Shown one piece after another: positions 7,337 to 12,287 of a stretch of DNA of 12,287 nucleotides. Position numbers and translations under genes: made by a program. Each line of letters starts with the position of its first letter. Within the stretch, counting starts at the first letter, position 1. Source of the stretch: Campylobacteraceae bacterium (GTDB taxonomy: Bacteria > Campylobacterota > Campylobacteria > Campylobacterales > Sulfurospirillaceae); assembly GCA_027055635.1 (NCBI GenBank), contig JALUMZ010000094.1:1-12287 (forward strand). Reading direction: 5' to 3'. The notes under the pieces are model-generated. The model searched no databases. It was not told the origin of the DNA and saw only the letters and a program-made list of their open reading frames with translations.

Positions 7337-8945
7337 TGTCTCTCTTTAGATAAATTTTAAAACTAGCTCCATCTTTTTTATTTGCAACTGCTATCTTACC
7401 ATCCATCTTTTTTTCTATTATCATTTTTGTCATATATAAACCCAACCCTGTACCGTTCTTGCTACTTTTTGTGGAAAAATATGGATCAAAGATTTTACCT
7501 ATAATATCATCTTTTATCCCTCCAGCATTATCCTCTATGCAAATCAATATCTCATCTCCTAACTCTTGGATAGCTATATTTATATTTTTATCCTCTTTAT
7601 CACTCTGCATAAGGGCATCTTTCGCATTATTGATGATATTTAAAATTGCATGCCCCAACTCATTAGGATACCCAAATGTATAAAAACTTCCCTGCACCTC
7701 AAGATTTATCTTTATACCCTTTGTCATAAATATTGCTTCGGTCATATCTAGTATTGCTTTTATGGTGTCATTTACATAAAATCTCTGTTTTATTTTTTCA
7801 GACTTAAAAAAATTTCTAAACACATTAATTGTATCTGACATCAGCTCTATCTGTTTTTTTGAATTCTTCTTAAAATAATCTACTGCTTTGTCATCAAGTC
7901 TTTTTTTATTATATTTTGAAATCAAAAGTTGATTTGCTAGAGATAGATTATTTAACGGTTGCCTCCATTGATGCGCAATCATAGCAATCATCTCACCCAT
8001 TTGGGCTAGGCGACTCTGCTGAATCATCAAAAGTTGTTGTTTTTTATTTTTAGATATCTCATCTTCTATCTTTTTTTGAAGATTTGATTCAAGTTCTCTT
8101 CTTTGTTCAAATAAAATTGATGCGATTAAAACTGTAGATATATGAATAAGAACAAATAAATTATAGTCTATAATATTTTTTACACCATAGCCTAAATATA
8201 CTGAGTAAGCAGACATAAGGGCTATAATAGTAGCAAAAAGCATACCATAAGTGGAACCTTTTTTAGACACAACAAATATAGCAAAAGGTATAGTTATACT
8301 CAAAAGTAAAAGCGAATCTTTTATCATCAAAACAATCTCTAAAAAATAGAAAAATAGTCCAAAAAATAGTCCGGATAGTAAAAATTCTATAATTTTTATC
8401 TTCTTATAGTTCACTAACAACAAAAGCACAAAAGGTGTAAATAGCAATTGCCCCATAACATTACCAAACCACCAAGAGAAGAGAGAAGATAAAAACATAT
8501 CTTTAGTTATCTGTGAGTTTGAAAGTAAAGCTAAATTTGAGAATAAAGAGCTAAAAATTTGCAAAACGAACACTATCATTATCGCTAAGCCAACTATATC
8601 TCTAAAATTTTTTAACCCCTTGTTTAACCTGTACTTTTGAAAAAGAAAAACACCCAAAAAGGCCTCCATAGCATTAATAGTTGCAATCTCAAATGATGAA
8701 AATAAATCGATGCCATTATAGATGGCCAATACTAATTGTCCTAAAAAAACTCCAAAACATACTCTTTTGCCAAAAAATATAGCAAAAGCTAAAGCAATTC
8801 CTTCTGAAGGAAATACACCTATGCTTACTATACCCTGTCCATTAAAGAGTAAAAGACTAACTTTTCCTGCAAGAAAATAGAGTATAGCTAAAATAAAAAT
8901 AGTAAAATAGTAGTGCTTATTGCTTAAGAACTCAAGCTTATACAA
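7320..8945 (-). CDS. MASE1-domain sensor histidine kinase
   Basis: A 541-residue inner-membrane kinase. Residues 13-280 contain about eight to ten hydrophobic segments and the MASE1-like signature FPSEGIALAFAIFFGKR (45-61) followed by GVFLGQL, typical of an integral membrane sensor whose ligand is usually unknown. A coiled coil (about 280-312) precedes the dimerisation region with RLAQMGEM and the H-box AHQWRQPL; His325 is the predicted phosphorylation site. The ATPase domain has Asn436/440 in LNIINNAKDAL, DNAGGI (472-477), FDPYF (486-490) and GTGLGL (498-503), so all the usual boxes are present. The start is TTG 8945: the frame has stop codons just upstream, no ATG occurs before the membrane segments, and GGAG lies seven bases before it. 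It overlaps the upstream regulator by 8 bp and the downstream REC-GGDEF gene by 14-17 bp, its likely phosphorylation partner. Confidence 0.92.
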   Translation of the reverse strand: MYKLEFLSNKHYYFTIFILAILYFLAGKVSLLLFNGQGIVSIGVFPSEGIALAFAIFFGKRVCFGVFLGQLVLAIYNGIDLFSSFEIATINAMEAFLGVFLFQKYRLNKGLKNFRDIVGLAIMIVFVLQIFSSLFSNLALLSNSQITKDMFLSSLFSWWFGNVMGQLLFTPFVLLLLVNYKKIKIIEFLLSGLFFGLFFYFLEIVLMIKDSLLLLSITIPFAIFVVSKKGSTYGMLFATIIALMSAYSVYLGYGVKNIIDYNLFVLIHISTVLIASILFEQRRELESNLQKKIEDEISKNKKQQLLMIQQSRLAQMGEMIAMIAHQWRQPLNNLSLANQLLISKYNKKRLDDKAVDYFKKNSKKQIELMSDTINVFRNFFKSEKIKQRFYVNDTIKAILDMTEAIFMTKGIKINLEVQGSFYTFGYPNELGHAILNIINNAKDALMQSDKEDKNINIAIQELGDEILICIEDNAGGIKDDIIGKIFDPYFSTKSSKNGTGLGLYMTKMIIEKKMDGKIAVANKKDGASFKIYLKRDNDVIK

Positions 8946-10962
8946 CTTGTTGCTCCATACTTTTTATTTTTAGTTTACAATTCTCAACTGATTCTGGTTT
9001 TCCAAAATAGTACCCTTGAGAATAATCCACGCCTAGTCTCTTAACTATCTCATAAATAGCCTCATTTTCTATGAACTCTGCTACAATTTTGATATTTTGT
9101 TCTCTTGCAAATGTTACTATACTTTTTACAACAGATAAAGAGTATGTACTTGTTTCAATATCTCTTATAAGACATCCGTCTATCTTAATAATATCTGGTT
9201 GATACTCTAAAAGTCTTTCATAGTTTGAGTATCCAGCGCCAAAATCATCTATGGCAATTTGCACTCCAAACTCTTTTACTTTTGATATAAACTCCTTAAC
9301 CAAATCAAAATTTTTGATACTTTCATCTTCCAAAACTTCAAATATCACTCTTGAAGCTATCCCTTTATGCTCATTTAATAGTTGTAAAACTTTTTCTCTC
9401 GTAGTGCTTTGTTCCATATCTAAGGCAGATAAATTTATAGATATATCTTTATTACAATTACAATTTTTTAGCATATCAAAAGAGTTCTGTAAAACTATAT
9501 CTGTTATCTGCGTATAGTAGTTACTCTTTTTGGCAATATCAAGAAAATGAAAAGGTGATAAAACTTGGTTATTTTCATCTATAAGACGCACTAAAGATTC
9601 AAATTTTACAATTTGTTTGGTTTCATTGTCTATGATGGGTTGAAAATATGAGATAATTTTTGAGTTTTCAATAGCATTTTTAATCATTGAGACCATTTCC
9701 ATATTTTTTTTAGCTTGGTTTTGCCCCATATCTGCTAGGTTATTTGCAACTATTATATTTTGCTTGCAATTCAATAACTTTTTTATGCCTAATTTTACAG
9801 ATTCTAGGATTTTATCTTTTTTGTATGCTAGACTTATTATCACTGATATATCAAAAATTATATCATTAAGAGAGATTTTTTTACTATTTATATTTTTTTG
9901 TATCTCCCCGAGTCTTAGCACAAAACTTTTTTCATCAGTAAAATACTGAGATTTATCAATAATAAAAGCATACTCACCGTAACCTAGTTGGTATATTTTA
10001 TCAAAATCATAAACCCTAGAGAAACTATCTTGAAGACTTAATGCAACTCTATCTTGAATCACTTCAACCGTTTCATTGTCATAGAACTCCTCAATCATAT
10101 CAAATTTATCGAGTTTAAGATATATAAGTATAGGTTCCTTTGCATTTTTAATAGCATCATTTAGCTGTTTTGCCGGACTCATTATATCTGTAACATCATT
10201 TCTTAGAGATATATACTCTAGTATATTTCCATCCATGTCAAGTATAGGCACTACAACACTATCGGCATAGTAGCTTTTACCATTTTTTGCTCTATTTCTT
10301 ACAAGTCCATACCATATCTCTTTCTTATCTCTTATCGTATGCCACATATCCTTAAATATACTTTTTGGATTATCTGGATGCCTGATTATATTATGAGGCT
10401 TTCCTATGAGTTCACTACTGTCATAGCCAGAAATTTCACAAAATTTATCATTTACAAAAGTTATAATTCCTCTTTTGTCTGCCTTAGAAACTATAGAGCT
10501 TGCATTTGTTGCTTTTTGGTACTCTTGCAAAAGATGAAGATTTGATTTTGCTTCATTGATGTATCTATATTTTTTAGTGATTTTATCAATCATCAAAATC
10601 AATTGATCAGTATCTATAGGCTTCAAAAGATAGCCATCAACTCCTAATTTAATACTACTGATAAAAAAATCATCCTCATTGTGGGCAGATAAGATCAAAA
10701 TTGGTATATCTCTATCTATCTCTCTTATTTTCTCGATCATCTCTAAGCCATTTAGTTTAGGCATATTTATATCAGTTACTATAAGATCGATATCATTTTC
10801 TCTAAATTTTTCCAAACCGTCTTGTCCATCTACTGCTACAAGAATATCATCAAAAAAATCTTCCAAAATCATAGAGGTCATCTCTCGTGAATCCATATTG
10901 TCTTCAACATAAAGAAGCTTTAAATGTCTAGAATACTTCACAACCTCATCTATATCAATCAC
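8938..10962 (-). CDS. Response regulator REC-PAS-(degenerate GGDEF)-EAL, predicted c-di-GMP phosphodiesterase
   Basis: A 674-residue cytoplasmic protein. REC, residues 12-130: Glu20-Asp21, phospho-Asp64 in IVTDINMP, Ser92, Lys114. PAS, about 150-260, is Aer-type: FCEISGY, GKPHNIIRHPDNPK, then Trp and VRN further on, suggesting flavin binding. The GGDEF domain (about 265-415) is degenerate: GYGEY (327-331) replaces the signature, so no cyclase activity is expected. The EAL domain (about 428-670) has ESL instead of EAL (Glu455) but keeps the other metal and catalytic residues: Asn510, Glu542, Glu545, Asp572-Asp573, Lys593, Glu629, Gln649. Predicted role: hydrolysis of c-di-GMP to pGpG under control of phosphorylation and perhaps redox state. 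GTG start at 10962 overlaps the upstream kinase by 8 bp, with GGGGG five bases before it. It is the cognate partner of that kinase by position, and its PAS closely resembles the kinase's own. Confidence 0.93.
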   Translation of the reverse strand: MIDIDEVVKYSRHLKLLYVEDNMDSREMTSMILEDFFDDILVAVDGQDGLEKFRENDIDLIVTDINMPKLNGLEMIEKIREIDRDIPILILSAHNEDDFFISSIKLGVDGYLLKPIDTDQLILMIDKITKKYRYINEAKSNLHLLQEYQKATNASSIVSKADKRGIITFVNDKFCEISGYDSSELIGKPHNIIRHPDNPKSIFKDMWHTIRDKKEIWYGLVRNRAKNGKSYYADSVVVPILDMDGNILEYISLRNDVTDIMSPAKQLNDAIKNAKEPILIYLKLDKFDMIEEFYDNETVEVIQDRVALSLQDSFSRVYDFDKIYQLGYGEYAFIIDKSQYFTDEKSFVLRLGEIQKNINSKKISLNDIIFDISVIISLAYKKDKILESVKLGIKKLLNCKQNIIVANNLADMGQNQAKKNMEMVSMIKNAIENSKIISYFQPIIDNETKQIVKFESLVRLIDENNQVLSPFHFLDIAKKSNYYTQITDIVLQNSFDMLKNCNCNKDISINLSALDMEQSTTREKVLQLLNEHKGIASRVIFEVLEDESIKNFDLVKEFISKVKEFGVQIAIDDFGAGYSNYERLLEYQPDIIKIDGCLIRDIETSTYSLSVVKSIVTFAREQNIKIVAEFIENEAIYEIVKRLGVDYSQGYYFGKPESVENCKLKIKSMEQQVV
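8953..8956 (-). promoter_or_regulatory. Ribosome binding site deciding the TTG start of the MASE1 kinase
   Basis: GGAG on the minus strand lies seven bases before TTG 8945. It is inside the last codons of the upstream regulator gene, so translation of the two genes is probably coupled. Confidence 0.65.
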
Positions 10963-12287
10963 TATTTCCCCCTATGTCTATACTAAATTTTGCACCATTT
11001 AGTAGTTTACCTTTTTTGCCCTTAAAAATACCGTTTTTTACACTTAAAGTACCTTCACAATGCTCCTCAACTATAATTTTACTCATATAAAGTCCCAAGC
11101 CTGTACCATCTTTTTTGCTTTTTGTAGAAAAATATGGATCAAAAATTTTATCGATTATCTCCTCTTTTATGCCTCCGGCATTATCAAATATACTCAATCT
11201 CTTCTCCGTAATCTCTATAGCAATAGTAGGTTTAGTGATTTTATTTTCCATTAAAGCATCTTCAGAATTTTTTATCAAATTCAACAAAACCTGTTTTAGC
11301 TCATTTTCATAAGATACAAAATTTTCATACGACTTTACATCTAAAACTATCTCTACTTTTTTATCTTCTAGCGCACATTTTACTATACCTAAAACATCAT
11401 CAGTAATCTTTTTAAAATTAGTCTCTTTTTTTATTTTATTTGCTTTAAAAAAATCTCTAAAGTCATCAATGGTGCTACTGAGATGTTGCGAAAATTTTTG
11501 AATTTTATTTGATAATTCTACAGCTGTGTCCAAATCCAATTTTTTCAGCCTTGCTTTAACACTGATAGCTCCTGATGTGGCTGTTATAGCACTTAGAGGT
11601 TGCCTCCATTGGTGCGCTATCATACTGAGCATCTCTCCCATTTGAGCTAGTCTTGATTGCCTTTGCATCATATCTTGAGCAGCCCTACTCTTCTTCTCTT
11701 CTTCTTTTATTTGAAGCGCAAGAAGCTCACTCTCTGTAATATCGAGTCTAATTGATATATATGAATCTATATGTCCTCTCTTGTCATAGAGTGGCTCAAT
11801 ATTTGCCCAAACCCAATAAAATCCACCATCTTTTTTCAGATTTTTTACTTTTCCTCTCCATGCTTTACCTGCTTGTATAGTCTCCCAAAGTTCTCTAAAA
11901 GCCTCTTTTGGCATATCTGGATGTCTGACTATATTGTGTGGTTGCCCTATAAGCTCCGACTTACTATATCCCGATATTTCACAAAATGCATCACTGGCAT
12001 CTAGAATTTTGCCTTTTAGATCTGTGATAGAACTAATTATGTATTTTTGGGTAACAAGTCTTAATTTTTGCTCCTCTCTGACTAATTTTAGGAATGCGAT
12101 CAGCATTAAGACAAAAACTACTAAACTTCCTATAGTTAAAAACACAACAAGATTAAAAATTATTCTAACTTTTTTTAACTCACTATTTATAAGTATAGCT
12201 GTATTTTTTTCTATATACACACTAATTTTATCAAGAATATTGAGTTTTTGCGTGATAATTTCATACCACCTCTTTGGATCAATATCT
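10955..12287 (-). CDS. Sensor histidine kinase with Aer-type PAS, 5' end beyond the window
   Basis: The frame is open from the stop at 10955 to the right edge (443 full codons). A GTG at 12220 could be read as a start but has no ribosome binding site, and 22 open codons precede it, so the gene very probably continues outside. Counting from the edge: residues 1-40 are a helical region (DPKRWYEIITQKL), possibly the end of a NIT-type periplasmic sensor; 43-69 is one membrane segment; 80-185 is a PAS with GQPHNIVRHPDMPK, AWRG, VKN and FYWV, very close to the flavin-binding PAS of Aer. Then RLAQMGEM and AHQWRQPL (His225, phosphorylation site), an N-box (Asn336/340), DNAGGI (368-373), FDPYF (382-386) and GTGLGL (394-399). 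All kinase boxes are intact. It is the first visible gene of the signalling operon, overlapping its likely partner, the PAS-EAL regulator, by 8 bp. Confidence 0.92.
   Translation of the reverse strand, partial: DIDPKRWYEIITQKLNILDKISVYIEKNTAILINSELKKVRIIFNLVVFLTIGSLVVFVLMLIAFLKLVREEQKLRLVTQKYIISSITDLKGKILDASDAFCEISGYSKSELIGQPHNIVRHPDMPKEAFRELWETIQAGKAWRGKVKNLKKDGGFYWVWANIEPLYDKRGHIDSYISIRLDITESELLALQIKEEEKKSRAAQDMMQRQSRLAQMGEMLSMIAHQWRQPLSAITATSGAISVKARLKKLDLDTAVELSNKIQKFSQHLSSTIDDFRDFFKANKIKKETNFKKITDDVLGIVKCALEDKKVEIVLDVKSYENFVSYENELKQVLLNLIKNSEDALMENKITKPTIAIEITEKRLSIFDNAGGIKEEIIDKIFDPYFSTKSKKDGTGLGLYMSKIIVEEHCEGTLSVKNGIFKGKKGKLLNGAKFSIDIGGNSD
10967..10973 (-). promoter_or_regulatory. Ribosome binding site deciding the GTG start of the PAS-EAL regulator
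   Basis: AGGGGGA on the minus strand precedes GTG 10962 by about five bases. It lies inside the last codons of the upstream kinase, whose stop overlaps the start, which favours translational coupling. Confidence 0.6.

Noticed and set aside
6987..7349. 120-residue plus-strand frame antisense to the REC domain
   Set aside because: The minus-strand REC domain has every conserved residue in order; the opposite frame is a shadow.
12218..12220. GTG as the true start of the PAS kinase
   Set aside because: The frame is open upstream to the window edge, with no binding site before the GTG and a sensible helical extension.

Overview
The window is AT-rich bacterial DNA, densely coding. Its content points to Campylobacterota, most like Sulfurimonas or a relative: Aer-type PAS modules, two histidine kinases with the AHQWRQPL H-box that is very common in that phylum, and many short gene overlaps. 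The assignment is by pattern recognition only; no database was searched.

Layout, left to right. Positions 1-582 (minus) hold the 5' part of a secreted HlyD-like periplasmic adaptor that runs off the left edge. A 100-bp divergent intergenic region separates it from the only plus-strand gene (683-3082), a large lipoprotein with two beta-propeller-like halves around a cadherin-like domain. That gene converges on a minus-strand pair: a stand-alone oxidoreductase resembling the C-terminal domain of MnmC (3094-4248), overlapping the end of glyS, the glycyl-tRNA synthetase beta subunit (4220-6262). The glyS leader has a clear TATAAT and a long three-segment hairpin.

Positions 6407-12287 (minus) form one tightly overlapping signalling operon, read right to left: a histidine kinase with transmembrane and Aer-type PAS regions (its 5' end lies beyond the window), a REC-PAS-degenerate GGDEF-EAL regulator, a MASE1-domain histidine kinase, and a REC-GGDEF regulator. 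Start and stop codons overlap by 8, 8 and 14-17 bp.

How the genes fit together. Two kinase/regulator pairs sit in tandem. The first pair ends in a predicted c-di-GMP phosphodiesterase with all expected EAL catalytic residues, the second in a predicted diguanylate cyclase with an intact-looking I-site. This looks like a two-input, opposing-output c-di-GMP switch, with redox or flavin sensing suggested in pair 1 and an unknown ligand at the MASE1 sensor in pair 2. glyS and the mnmC-like gene form a separate translation and tRNA-modification pair. No mobile element, CRISPR array, rRNA or tRNA gene was seen. No stretch above 300 bp lacks a gene.
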